A DNA stretch of 64,000 nt from NCBI GenBank assembly GCA_033398695.1, contig CM065817.1, forward strand, positions 64,158,001-64,222,000, in the 5' to 3' direction. Below are positions 34,513-45,457 of this stretch, piece after piece. This stretch comes from Orobanche coerulescens. Taxonomy: Eukaryota; Streptophyta; Magnoliopsida; Lamiales; Orobanchaceae. A program made the translations under genes and the position numbers. The notes beneath the pieces are model-generated. The model searched no databases, had not been told where the DNA came from, and worked only from the letters and a program-made list of their open reading frames with translations. How positions within the stretch are numbered: the first letter of the stretch is position 1; every line of letters begins with the position of its first letter.

Positions 34513-35119
34513 TGACCAAGATAAACATAATTTCTCATTTCTTCCTCTCTCCGCGGCGAAGGCGATTCCGAGGCGATTTTCTTGGCGATTTCTTCCTCCA
34601 ATCATCTCATCCAACATCCTTCTTGAGTTCTTGGAGTATTATATCAACATCAACACGAATCTTTCGTCCTAATCCACGGTAAATCTCTTAGAACCCTACC
34701 TTTGGATAATTTGGGGGTTTTGGGATTTTCTTCCGATTCGTTCCGTTTTGTTGGTGGATTCATGATGATTATGATTAATCTTGTTGATATCATTAGTTTT
34801 CCTACGGATTCATGGTATATTTCCATAGCTTTGTGAAATCGAGAGGGTTTGGTTGTGGTCCGCCCTCGTTGTTATTTTTATTCGAATATACATGAATCGT
34901 AGGCGGGTTTCCGGGTGTATTCCATTTCCATAATCGTTTAGAAGTGGTTGTGATTGTGCTATTCGAATCGTTAGGTTCATTTTCGTCGGTTCCTCGCGGT
35001 AGTGCTTGATTCTTCCGTTCCGTTCGTGTCGCCGTCTATTTAATCCAGGCAAGTATCCTTATGAACTTACGATCTTGACATAGTAGTTTTGTATGAGAAA
35101 TTGTGTGTGTGTGTATGCT

Positions 35120-35255
35120 CACTACGGGTTAGATCCGACGGGGTCTCGGTAGGGCTCCACGAAGCTGTGGAACCGCGAGCTTTCTTTTAACCACTGTGGG
35201 TTAGATCCGACGGGGTCTCGGCAGGGATCCACAAAGCTGTGGGTCTGCGGTTAAT
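35120..35255 (+). repeat. Two 72-bp tandem units in G1 5' LTR
   Basis: Units start at 35120 and 35192 and share GGGTTAGATCCGACGGGGTC. The final LTR has the same pair near 42614 and 42686. Confidence 0.85.
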
Positions 35256-35819
35256 TGTGGTGCATTTTACCAATGTGATTGATATTGGCATTTCCGGAAA
35301 TGAGTGTTTTGGAACTATGATTTCTTGATTGCATGCATTACTATATGTGTAAGATGTAAATTGTTCATTTGGTTAGTTGTACTAGCATAATTGCTAACCC
35401 CTCTGGGGACCCGTTTTGGGGAAATTCGTTTTATGAATTTCAGGTCAGGTTCATCTAGACGAGCGGGCGCTGGACCAGTACACGGATGATGGCCGTGCGT
35501 GATGATTGTGCACGAGTGACGTCTTAGTGTCTTTTATCTTTTCATCTTTTTTGGTCTTTGAACTAATAGAAGTACTCGAGTACTTAAGAGTTCTTGTTAG
35601 TCCGGATTGTATTGTTGCCTATTATGTTTGTGTTGATTGATGATGTTATGTTTGACCGGTTGAACCGGGTGGATTATTTTGTTTTGCGTCTTTATGACGT
35701 GGTGTTATTTTATCGTTTCTGTGAGTCGATGTGTATGATTTTGTTCAGCCTGGTGGGTCCCATATAGGGATTCACGGCGCTGTAATATACCTCGAATATC
35801 TTGAGGGTGTTACAGAAAA

Positions 35820-35831
35820 TGGTATCAGAGC
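35820..35831 (+). promoter_or_regulatory. Primer-binding site of G1
   Basis: TGGTATCAGAGC lies five bases inside the 5' LTR and is complementary to the initiator tRNA-Met 3' end. Confidence 0.9.
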
Positions 35832-36052
35832 TCTAGGTTTATGGATACCTAGGCTTGTCGGTTTATTGGGTCTTGTGGTATTTTGTTTTGCACATCATCG
35901 TCACGCTGCCATGATTCCGGTACTACCAGTGTCCGTAAGTTTTCCTTCCTCTGTTCATTAATTCCTTGTATCGTACCCTTGATTCTCGACTTGTGTTTGT
36001 TCTTTTCTTGTACTGACCCTCGTATGGCTTTTGCTACTTATTTAACTCCAGT

Positions 36053-37694
36053 ATGGATGCTGGAAGAGGTCGTGGTCGCGGTCGTGGTCGTGGACGCGGC
36101 CGGGGACGTGGGGCAGCCGGTGGGGTGGCCACGTCGCAGTCTTGAGGCAGCGATGCGCGACCGTCATAGCCATGCTTCTTCTCAGGAGCGTGCCGACCTC
36201 GGTATTGCGGCCGTTATGCATCAAATGGTGAACCAAATGGCGGCGATAGCTCAGGCGGTTCAGAACTCGGATCAGGCCCATGCTAATCGGGGTGGAGCGG
36301 ATCGTTGGCTCCAAGATGTTATCAAGATGCATCCTCCTCAGTTTTTGGGAGCTTCAGACCCGATTGGCTGGGAAGGGTGGATCAAGGAGATATCTAAGGT
36401 CTTCGTTGCCACTAACTGTCCCGAGGACCGTAAAGTCCCTATTGCTCAATACTTTCTCACAGGGGACGCTACGGATTGGTGGGAGGCCGTTGGGCCCAAG
36501 GACCATGTTGCTTCGTGGACCGAATTCCAAGAATTGATGGAGACCGAATATTGCCCATGGCCGGTCAGACAGGCTCGAGTGCATGCCTTCTATGATGCTC
36601 AACCACGGGATATCCCCGTATCTCAAGCTATTGCCGATTTTAACAAGGAGTTGGGCTATGTGAAGACCCAAGTTGTCGAGGAGAGCGACAAAATTTTCCA
36701 TTTTTCCAGGCGGATGAAGTCGTCGATTCGGGACTATATGTCGGGGCTCGTATGTACTACTTTGAAAGATTACCAGAGCAGGGCCCTTGCTTACGATATG
36801 TCTGTGACGGCGAGTGAGGCGGCCCGCGAGAGTAAGAAGCAGTAGTCCGCCGGGAATTTTTCGGGCCACAAAGGTGGGGGTCAGCAGAAATTTTAGTCTG
36901 CTAACTTTTCCGCTGGTGGTGGCCCAGCTCGATCTACTGGGTTTCCCCGTAGGGCTGCCAGTGCCCCTTCTCGAGAGGTGAAGTGCTTTAACTGCGGCCA
37001 GCAGGGCCACATCAGTCGTATTTGTCCGAACCCTTTGCTGACGTGTAATCAGTGTGGCCAGCCGGGTCACAAGGCGGCTTTCTGTGCTGAGAGGGAGAAA
37101 ATCCTTGGTGCCCGGGCTTCCATTCCAGCGCCTAGGGAACCAAGTGTGAATCATGGATCGTTTGCTCCTCAATCTCCGCCGAGTGTTAGTCGGGGGAGAG
37201 GTCGGGGTCAGCCCTCTAAGGGGGGAGCTTCCAGTGTCGGCTCAGCCCACCCGCGTGTCTATGAGATGCGGAGAGCCGATGACCCAGCGGCCACCATGGC
37301 GACAGGTACCGTTTATATTCTTTCTCATCCTGTTAGTGTGCTTTTCAATTCCGGTGCTACGCATTCGTTCATATCTTTGGATTGTGTGCGCCGTTTGAGT
37401 CTCGACTGTTTGATGCCTTGTGAACCCTTCATCGTTAAGCTTCCTAGTGGTGATAGGATCGTTGGTGATCAGGAGGTTCGAGACTGTTCTATACTTATTT
37501 GTGAGAGGACTTGGCCCTCTAATCTTATTGTTGTGAGTATCGAAGGTGAGGATTTGATTCTTGGGGATGATTGGCTCGAGCGGCATGGTGCGATCATGAA
37601 CTACCGCGCGAGAATCATCACTATGTTAGCCGAGGACGGCACCGAGCACTCTTTCGCGGGCGAAGAGGGAAACAGTTCGTTATTAACGCCTTGA
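36053..37694 (+). pseudogene. gag-pro: gag-protease of G1 (frameshift, two stops, altered active site)
   Basis: The start ATG 36053 opens an Arg-Gly repeat like that of E1 gag, but this frame stops at about 36145. The gag domain continues in another frame (WLQDVIKMHPPQFLGA, WWEAV, FSRRMK), so a single-base shift lies near 36145. That frame has TAG at 36843 and another near 36893, both possibly from CAG or AAG codons. Two CCHC knuckles are at 36984-37025 and 37044-37085. The protease motif reads FNSGATHSF with AAT at 37347 where an aspartate codon is expected, so the catalytic Asp is lost. The frame ends at 37694, and homology continues one frame over. Confidence 0.88.
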
Positions 37695-38686
37695 AGGCGA
37701 TGAGACTCCTGCGTAAGGGGTGTACTGGCTATTGGTGCTACGCCTTGCAGGCGGAGAGTGGTGGAGTCGAGCTTTCGTCGATTCCAATCGTTAGCGAGTT
37801 TCCTGATGTATTTCCTGACGAGTTACCGGGATTGCCACCGGATCGTGAGGTCGAGTTTGCTATAGAGTTAGAGCCGGGCGCGGCTCTATTTCAAGGCGCC
37901 CTATCGCATGGCACCTTGAGAGATGTCCGAGTTGAAGAAGCGATTGAGTGAGCTTCTTGAGTCGGGGTATGTTCGACCGAGCGCCTCGCCTTGGGGCGCA
38001 GTCTGACCGTGCGGAAGAAGGATGGTTCACTACGTTTGTGTATCGACTATCGCGAACTAAACAAGGTGACCATCAAGAACAAGTATCCTTTGCCGAGAAT
38101 TGATGACTTGTTCGACCAGTTGTAGGGAGCTACGATATTCTCGAAGATTGATTTGAAATCGGGGTACTATCAGCTCCGGGTGAGAGAATCCGATGTGCCG
38201 AAAACAGCTTTTCGGACGAGATACGGACATTATGAGTTCGTAGTTATGCCTTTCGGGTTAACTAATGCGCTGGCGGTGTTCATGCAGTTGATGAACAAAG
38301 TTTTTATCGAGTATTTGGATAAGTGTGTCATCGTCTTTATTGACGATATTCTTATTTATTCGAGGAATGAGGAAGAGCATGCCCATCATTTGCGGGTAGT
38401 ATTAGATATTTTCAGGACCGAGCAACTCTATGCAAAATTCTCGAAATGTGAGTTCTGTCTGAAGGAAGTGATGTTTTTAGGTCACGTGATTTCAGCCGAG
38501 GGGGTTCGTGTGGATCCGCAGAAGATTGAGGCCGTGTTGGATTGGGCACCGCCCAAAAATGTGAAGGAGCTCCGTAGTTTCTTGGGTTTGGCTGGCTACT
38601 ACCGTAGGTTCGTCGAGGGTTTCTCGAAACTAGCTCGGCCACTTACGCAATTGCTCCAGAAATCCGAGAAGTTAAATGCGGAATGA
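37571..38686 (+). pseudogene. pol: Linker and reverse transcriptase of G1 (stops)
   Basis: Follows protease in a new frame: FPDVFPDELPGLPPDREVEF, the usual linker before gypsy RT, then RT. TGA at 37949 and TAG near 38126 interrupt the N-terminal half. [20 protein letters not shown] is visible near 38042. The C-terminal half is open (38153-38686) with [10 protein letters not shown] and the catalytic FIDD at 38336-38347. RT would copy element RNA into cDNA. Confidence 0.88.
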
Positions 38687-40676
38687 CGAGAGGCAGTTGA
38701 GTTTTGAGGAACTGAAGAAGCGTTTGACTTCAGCCCCAGTTTTGGCATTGCCATGTGGCAACGAGGGTTTTGCCGTTTATAGCGATGCTTCGGGTCAGGG
38801 TCTTGGGTGCGTATTGATGCAGCACGGCAAGACCATTGCCTATGCGTCGAGACAGTTGAGGCCGTATGAGCTGAACTACCCTACTCATGGTTTGGAGTTA
38901 GCGGCAGTCGTTTTTGCGCTAAAGATTTGGCGTCACTATCTTTTCGGCTCTGCATGTCAGATTTTTACCGATCATAAAAGTCTGAAATACATATTTACTC
39001 AGCGAGAGTTGAATATGAGGCAGAGGAGGTGGTTAGAGTTGATTAAGGATTATGACCTCGAAATCCTTTATCATCCGGGCAAGGCGAACATCGTGGCCGA
39101 TGCCTTGAGTCGAAAACCGGTTGCATTGCGAATGCTTGAGATCCTTACGTCTCAGTCTGAGCTTCGGAGGGCTTTGATCGAGTTAGATGTTGAAGTTTTG
39201 TTGCCTGGAGCCGTCGGGCAACTTCGTGCTTTAGAGATTTCGTCGTCTTTGATCGATGAAATTAAGCTAAAGCAGTTAGAGGATCCGATGATTACTCAAA
39301 TCCGAGAGAACGTTCTTAAAGGGAAGTCTACTGGGTTTGTGATTCACGAGGATGGTGTTTTGAGATTCCAGAGTCGGCTTTGTGTGCCGAACGACTCAGA
39401 GTTGAGGCAGAGTATTTTACGGGAGGCCCATGCTACACCTTATTCCGTTCATCCTGGTTCGAGTAAGATGTACAAGGACCTGAGAAGGAATTTCTGGTGG
39501 AACGATATGAAGGAGGAGGTCGCACAGTTTGTAGCGAGATGTTTGACTTGTCAGCAGGTCAAAATCGAGCATCAGCGATCGGCTGGGTTATTACAGTCAC
39601 TTCCTGTTCCGGAATGGAAATGGGAAGATATATCGATGGATTTCATTACGAGTCTGCCGAGATCGAGGTCGGGCATGAATATGGTATGGGTGATTGTTGA
39701 TCGTCTGACCAAGTCGGCACATTTTCTGGGCATCAAGGACACTTGGGGCCCGTAGAAGTTAGCTCGTGTGTTTATCGTGCAGATTGTGCTTCACGGTACT
39801 CCGAAGTCTATTGTTTCGGATCGTGATGGTCGTTTCGTATCGCACTTTTGGCAGGCAGTGCATAAGGCGTTGGGTACCCGTTTGCATTTGAGTACCTCTT
39901 TTCATCCCCAGTCAGATGGACAGTCGGAACGCACTATCCAGACGTTCGAGGATTTGTTGCGTGCTTGTGCTCTCGATTGGAGTAGTGACTGGGAGGAGCA
40001 TTTGCCATTGATCGAATTCACGTACAACAATAGTTGGCACGCGTCGATTCGGATGGCACCGTATGAGGCACTTTATGGGCGGCGATGCCGATCACCGATT
40101 TGTTGGAATGAGGCGTCCGATTTGGTCGGGACCGAGCCGGATGTCGTTTTAGAGACGAGGCGGAAGATAGAATTAATTCGGGAACGGATATTGACTGCCC
40201 AGAGTCGACAGAAGTCGTATGCCGACGTCCGTCTTCGACCTTTGGAATTCGAGGTGGGAGACCACATTTTGCTAAAGGTGTCGCCGACGAAGGGAGTTTT
40301 TCGTTTCGGGAAGAAAGGGAAGTTGAGTCCGAGATTTATTGGACCCTTTGAGATTCTCGAGCGAGTCGGCGAGTTGGCATACCGTTTGGCGTTACCTCCA
40401 GCCTTGAGTCATGTTCATAGCGTTTTTCATGTTTCCCAGCTGAGGAAATATGTCCCGGATCCTAGTCACGTCATCGATTATGGTGAGATTGATGTCGCCG
40501 AGGATGTTACTTTTGAAGAGCGTCATTTGAAGATTTTGGAGCACCGTGAGAAACGATTGAGGCATAAAACCATACCTTTGGTCAAGGTGCAGTGGTCGAG
40601 ACATGGTGTCGAGGAGGCAACTTGGGAAACCAAGGATAGCATGCGTGCTAGGTACCCCGAGTTGTTTGTTTCTTAA
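38676..40676 (+). pseudogene. pol: RNase H, integrase and chromodomain-like tail of G1 (one stop)
   Basis: One frame of about 667 codons with a single internal TAG at 39753-39755. RNase H has [10 protein letters not shown] (about 38776) and [11 protein letters not shown] (about 38964). The integrase zinc region includes the CLTCQQVK segment (about 39541), and the core has SDRDGRF (about 39817) and SDGQSERTIQ (about 39917). The GPFEILERVG segment and a final VKVQWSRHGVEEATWE resemble chromoviral chromodomains, which in other elements steer integration to marked chromatin. It is followed directly by the PPT. This is the best preserved coding block in G1. Confidence 0.9.
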
Positions 40677-40698
40677 GTTTCAGGACGAAACTTATTTT

Positions 40699-40711
40699 TA
40701 GAGGGGTAGAA
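40699..40711 (+). promoter_or_regulatory. Polypurine tract of G1
   Basis: TAGAGGGGTAGAA just before TGTAATATCC at 40712. A CAGGACGAAACTT block precedes it, as in E1 and E2 (GGGACGAAACTT). Confidence 0.85.
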
Positions 40712-41007
40712 TGTAATATCCGCATTTTTCTTTCCCTTGTATTTTATTTTCGGTGTATTTCTCGATTGTAGCGACCCTCGTGTATCCTTCAGTGTAACTT
40801 TTCCGTCATCTATTGATCTGATTCTCGTAATTGTTGTGCGGAACCGCCGTTTCGGGGTTGCCGTGGATCCATTCTATGCTATGATGCGTTTTGAGGTGTT
40901 CCGTTTGATGTTTCGTTCGTATTCTGGTGTTGTGGACCGTTTATGTTCAGTACCTAGCGCACGCTAATTTTTCTGCATAGCGCACGCTAGAAGTCCCTTT
41001 GTAGCGC
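40712..41007 (+). repeat. Partial LTR of G1 at its 3' end (296 bp)
   Basis: Matches 33722-34017 and stops inside the third palindrome unit. It is joined at a shared GC to sequence copied from the left flank of G1. Confidence 0.9.
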
Positions 41008-41216
41008 CGAGACAAGATCCGCATATCACGGATCGTTGACCACAGCCTGTCAGCATCCATCCACCAGCCGACAGGCCCGCCGAAAGTTGTCAGTAGGACC
41101 GCATGTGACAGTGACTCGAGGCAGCGTCTTTGGCTCCTTATTGGACCGCCCAGCTGGCTGCCGGCTGTAGCCTTGGACTTTAGGCAGACTGCCCATGTGA
41201 CCTTTAGGATGATAGC
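41008..41216 (+). repeat. Second copy of the left flank of G1 (TRG LTR sequence)
   Basis: Nearly identical to TRG-2 LTR 33515-33721, including the TSD ATAGC at its end (41212-41216). The main difference is near 41113-41128 against 33616-33630. It does not belong inside a gypsy element. Confidence 0.9.
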
Positions 41217-43308
41217 TGTAATATCCGCATTTTTCTTTCCCTTGTATTTTATTTTCGGTGTATTTCTCGATTGTAGCGACCCTCGTGTATCCTTCAGTGT
41301 AACTTTTCCGTCATCTATTGATCTGATTCTCGTAATTGTTGTGCGGAACCGCCGTTTCGGGGTTTCCGTGGATCCATTCTATGCTATGATGCGTTTTGAG
41401 GTGTTCCGTTTGATGTTTCGTTCGTATTCTGGTGTTGTGGACCGTTTATGTTCAGTACCTAGCGCACGCTAATTTTTCTGCATAGCGCACGCTAGAAGTC
41501 CCTTTGTAGCGCACGCTACGTTTACTTAAATGGCGCTAGCGAGTTAGCCCTGGGAGTGGCAGTTCAGCTCCCAGCCCTCTGGACTATCGGATTAGCGCAC
41601 GCTACCTTGTCTAGCGCATGCTAATGTCGGGAGACTAGCGCACCTTAAGTTGTTCAGTAGCGCGCGCTAGCGTGACTGTCCAGTACTGGACAGTTTACTG
41701 CTGAACTCGATCAGGTGCTAGTTAGCGCACGCTACTCTTGTATGGTAGCGCACGCTAACGGATCAGGTGGGTTCTGGACAGTTTGTCACTGGACTCGACT
41801 GATGTCCAGGTAGCGCACGCTATTGGTCGATAGCGCTCTAGAGGTTATTAGCGCACGCTACGTTTCGAGTAGCGCACGCTAACGGCCAAAAATCTGGCTA
41901 CTGGACTGGGACGCTAACGGTAGGGTTTGGAATTTTATCCCGTTAGCGCACGCTAACCTTGAGGTTTTAGCGTGCGCTAACACTCCCTGGCTATATAAAC
42001 CAGGGAGTTGACCAAGATAAACATAATTTCTCATTTCTTCCTCTCTCCGCGGCGAAGGCGATTCCGAGGCGATTTTCTTGGCGATTTCTTCCTCCAATCA
42101 TCTCATCCAACATCCTTCTTGAGTTCTTGGAGTATTATATCAACATCAACACGAATCTTTCGTCCTAATCCACGGTAAATCTCTTAGAACCCTACCTTTG
42201 GATAATTTGGGGGTTTTGGGATTTTCTTCCATTCGTTAGTTTTGTTGGTGGATTCATGATGATTATGATTAATCTTGTTGATATCATTAGTTTTCCTACG
42301 GATTCATGGTATATTTCCATAGCTTTGTGAAATCGAGAGGGTTTGGTTGTGGTCCGCCCTCGTTGTTATTTTTATTCGAATATACATGAATCGTAGGCGG
42401 GTTTCCGGGTGTATTCCATTTCCATAATCGTTTAGAAGTGGTTGTGATTGTGCTATTCGAATCGTTAGGTTCATTTTCGTCGGTTCCTCGCGGTAGTGCT
42501 TGATTCTTCCGTTCCGTTCGTGTCGCCGTCTATTTAATCCAGGCAAGTATCCTTATGAACTTACGATCTTGACATAGTAGTTTTGTATGAGAAATTGTGT
42601 GTGTGTGTATGCTCACTACGGGTTAGATCCGACGGGGTCTCGGTAGGGCTCCACGAAGCTGTGGAACCGCGAGCTTTCTTTTAACCACTGTGGGTTAGAT
42701 CCGACGGGGTCTCGGCAGGGATCCACAAAGCTGTGGGTCTGCGGTTAATTGTGGTGCATTTTACCAATGTGATTGATATTGGCATTTCCGGAAATGAGTG
42801 TTTTGGAACTATGATTTCTTGATTGCATGCATTACTATATGTGTAAGATGTAAATTGTTCATTTGGTTAGTTGTACTAGCATAATTGCTAACCCCTCTGG
42901 GGACCCGTTTTGGGGAAATTCGTTTTATGAATTTTAGGTCAGGTTCATCGAGACGAGCGGGCGCTGGACCAGTACACGGATGATGGTCGTGCGTGATGAT
43001 TCTGCACGAGTGACGTCTTAGTGTCTTTTATCTTTTCATCTTTTGTGGTCTTTGAACTAATAGAAGTACTCGAGTACTTAAGAGTTCTTGTTAGTCCGGA
43101 TTGTATTGTTGCCTATTATGTTTGTGTTGATTGATGATGTTATGTTTGACCGGTTGAACCGGGTGGATTATTCTGTTTTGCGTCTTTATGACGTGGTGTT
43201 ATTTTATCGTTTCTGTGAGTCGATGTGTATGATGTTGTTCAGCCTGGTGGGTCCCATATAGGGATTCACGGCGCTGTAATATACCTCGAATATCTTGAGG
43301 GTGTTACA
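41217..43308 (+). repeat. Complete terminal LTR of G1, 2092 bp
   Basis: Full LTR flanked by ATAGC on both sides (41212-41216 and 43309-43313), so it is also a perfect solo-LTR configuration. It differs from the 5' LTR mostly in clusters within the U3 array (about 41525-41915). Confidence 0.9.
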
Positions 43309-43313
43309 ATAGC

Positions 43314-43825
43314 CCCATTATTATAATGGCTGGAAGACGATCGCCCGCTAGGAAACAAAGCTCCTCTGCCCCTATAAATAAGAGGCTGCCAGCACTTGTC
43401 CAAGGACCGAGATTCTTACTCGCAAAACTCTCTGCATTATCGCGATTTCATCACACAATACAGAATCAATACATAGCACTTGGCTATCTCCTACTCTTGG
43501 CAACAGCTATCATCCGGTTCTTTCTTCTCTCGGCCTCTCTCATTCAGCAGACGATCGGCAGGGACGAAGAACACCGAGATTCGCTCAAGAGCTGGATTAA
43601 CAGAGTCTTTTTACACTCATTGTACTTAGATTCTCACATTAATACTTGTATCCACGAATATTTGTATTAATAACATCTCGCGAGAGCATTCAAGCTCGGG
43701 CCTAACAAACCCGGCAAATCTTGTGTTTATTCATTTTCTCTCGGAAGTGCTCCCGCAAATTGTTGTTTGTTGTCCGTTCATTCTAGCAGTATTTAATCTT
43801 CGGATAAATATTTTGGGCAACAACA
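43314..43825 (+). repeat. TRG-2 5' LTR, part 2
   Basis: Resumes the TRG-2 LTR after G1 and ends GGGCAACAACA at 43825. TATAAATA at 43373-43380 is the likely TATA box. With part 1, the LTR is about 1.13 kb. Confidence 0.85.
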
Positions 43826-43827
43826 AT

Positions 43828-43842
43828 TGGCGCTAGAGGAAG
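43828..43842 (+). promoter_or_regulatory. Putative PBS of TRG-2
   Basis: TGGCGCTAGAGGAAG, two bases after the LTR. The first six bases match the TGGCGC start seen in many Tat/Athila-type PBSs. The tRNA partner is not identified here. Confidence 0.6.
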
Positions 43843-43953
43843 GGGATCTAACCCTCAAATTTTTATTCCTACCGTCTCGAAGAACACTCACTGTTCTCGG
43901 GGCATATACTTGAAGTGACACTCACTGTGCTTCAAAGAAATCTTTCAGAAATC

Positions 43954-45183
43954 ATGTCTTCCGCCTCCGCGTCGAAGAAAGCCGCTGGCCAGCCCGCCAG
44001 ATGCCTTGTTCCGTCTCAGTCCGAGCCACAGCCGATGGCGGAAGGTAGCCGCCGCGGTCTGAGACGCTCGATCCCGCCTCTGAGGTCCGGCCCAAGCCTC
44101 TCGCTCGATCTGCTCCGAACCAAGGAACAGATCGACGAGGCCATGGCCGTCCTACAGGAGCGACGGAGTGCTCTCCACGCGCCTCCCGCTATCACCCCCT
44201 CGTCCGTCCGCCGGAAGTCCAAGCGGAAGCTCAAGGCGTTACTGGACGAGCGATCGCCAGGAGGCTCTCATCCACAAGAAGAGGCGCTCGCCAGCCGGGG
44301 CACCTCTGTCTTCGATCGCCTGGGCAGTGACCCGTCTTGGCGACCGGGGCAGTCCGGCCCCAACTACGAGATGACAGAGTTTGAGTCCGTCACCAGGAGC
44401 TCGGCCTACCCAACTCCCAGAAGGCAGCCCAACCGTCTGGCTCCCCCTCGCCAAATAGCCGAGGTTGGCAGCAGCGGAGTCCGGAGATCGGTACACGATC
44501 GCCTCGGCTCCCGCTCCCAAAGCCGATCAGCAAGCGACCGAGCTACGGCGATGGCTGCGATGCAGCGTCAGCTCGACGACATGAAGGCGCTCCTGGAATC
44601 CAGGGCAGGCGCCAAGAAGACGATCGCCGAGCCAAGCGAGCCGCTCGCGGTCAACATCGAGCTCGCCCCCGTGCAGCACAAGATCGCTCCTCCGCAAACA
44701 CCTTTGTACGAGGGGAGATCAGACCCCGAAATGCACCTGAGCAAGTTCAACATCTACATGACCGGGTGTGGGGCATCTGACGCGACCAGGTGCCGAATGT
44801 TCCCTATGACGCTGGACGACCACGCCTACCGGTGGTACACCTCATTGCCACCTCGGTCCATTGGCTCCTTTAACGAGCTCGCGAACATCTTCACAGCGTA
44901 CTTCGCCACCAGGGTCGCTCGGCCGGAAGGCCCCCTTCGCATGATGCAATTCAAGCAGGGAGAAGAAGAGTCCGACTCGGACTACATCGACCGAGTAGAC
45001 GTGATCATCCTCAACGGCGAGCCCGTAAGCGATGAGATCGCATTCCACACGGTCCTAGCAAGATTCCATGGTCTTTCACCTATGTTCAGGCATCTTACGA
45101 AGAGCCAACCCACGACCTACGCGACCTTCCGGGCTAGAGCCGCAGATTTTCTGGCCAGGCAAAGGTTTCTTCTTAGCCTGTGA
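43954..45183 (+). CDS. gag: Gag of TRG-2 (intact, 409 aa)
   Basis: Uninterrupted gag ORF. ATG 43954 (MSSASASKK) was chosen because upstream in-frame codons give only a GTG start. The first 185 residues are rich in Ser, Pro, Arg and Gln and probably disordered. A helical segment follows (MQRQLDDMKALLES), then a retrotransposon gag domain (RCRMFPMTLDD, RWYTSLPPRSIGSF, SDYIDRVDVIILNGE, FLARQRFLLSL). There is no zinc knuckle, protease or RT. Residue patterns resemble Tat-lineage Ty3/gypsy gag. Its role would be particle assembly and RNA packaging, with the enzymes supplied by another element. It is the only intact copy of three in the window. Confidence 0.82.
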   Translation: MSSASASKKAAGQPARCLVPSQSEPQPMAEGSRRGLRRSIPPLRSGPSLSLDLLRTKEQIDEAMAVLQERRSALHAPPAITPSSVRRKSKRKLKALLDERSPGGSHPQEEALASRGTSVFDRLGSDPSWRPGQSGPNYEMTEFESVTRSSAYPTPRRQPNRLAPPRQIAEVGSSGVRRSVHDRLGSRSQSRSASDRATAMAAMQRQLDDMKALLESRAGAKKTIAEPSEPLAVNIELAPVQHKIAPPQTPLYEGRSDPEMHLSKFNIYMTGCGASDATRCRMFPMTLDDHAYRWYTSLPPRSIGSFNELANIFTAYFATRVARPEGPLRMMQFKQGEEESDSDYIDRVDVIILNGEPVSDEIAFHTVLARFHGLSPMFRHLTKSQPTTYATFRARAADFLARQRFLLSL

Positions 45184-45457
45184 GCAGCGCGATCGGCGCC
45201 CGAACGACGATCTCCCGCCCGATCGCCGCTATCGACCTACGAATAACGCGATCGGTAGCCGAGCGACGATCTCCAGTCTTCCAGCCAGATCGCCATCATC
45301 ACTCTACATCATCAACAAACCGAAGGACACGATTGCCATCGACAGTTCACCGTTTAACATGATGGACTAAGGCATCAGATCGCCTCCACCGCACATCATA
45401 AAGCCATGGTCCTGGTAGTCGATGGAACCGGCTGCTTCGGCCATGCAAGGTCCCTTC
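45184..45457 (+). other. TRG-2 non-coding region after gag
   Basis: GATCG-rich sequence homologous to TRG-1 5462-5723 and TRG-3 near 53990-54180. It is cut by K2 at 45458. CCTTC at 45453-45457 should be the K2 TSD. Confidence 0.7.

Larger units (their letters stand above)
33722..35814 (+). repeat. 5' LTR of G1 (family C), 2093 bp
   Basis: TGTAATATCC...GTGTTACA. Contains the palindrome array (33965-34483), a TATA box inside an inverted repeat (34486-34512), a CAGGCAAGTATCC block near 35047, 72-bp repeats (35120-35255), and a CCCC/GGGG short stem near 35396 where family A has its stem-loop. Confidence 0.92.
33722..43308 (+). mobile_element. G1: Ty3/gypsy chromovirus with gag and pol, decayed
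   Basis: Full-length element with 5' LTR 33722-35814, PBS, gag-protease, RT, RNase H, integrase with a chromodomain-like C-terminus, PPT, and a rearranged 3' end that finishes at 43308. Perfect TSDs ATAGC lie at 33717-33721 and 43309-43313. Integrase after RT/RNase H marks Ty3/gypsy. The C-terminal VKVQWSRHGVEEATWE motif and LTRs over 2 kb suggest the Tekay/Del chromovirus clade. Stops and frameshifts make it non-functional. Confidence 0.93.
33107..45457 (+). mobile_element. TRG-2: gag-only LTR element, split by G1, cut by K2
   Basis: Plus-strand element starting TGTTGTGTCGAG at 33107. Its 5' LTR is split by G1 (33107-33721, then 43314-43825). PBS, an intact gag and downstream non-coding sequence follow up to 45457, where K2 has inserted. 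The 3' LTR must lie beyond K2 and V1, right of the window. It inserted into the LTR of element D. Confidence 0.85.

Noticed and set aside
36354..37172. Minus-strand frame of 272 codons
   Set aside because: It is antisense to G1 gag and zinc knuckles. Gag homology is clear on the plus strand.
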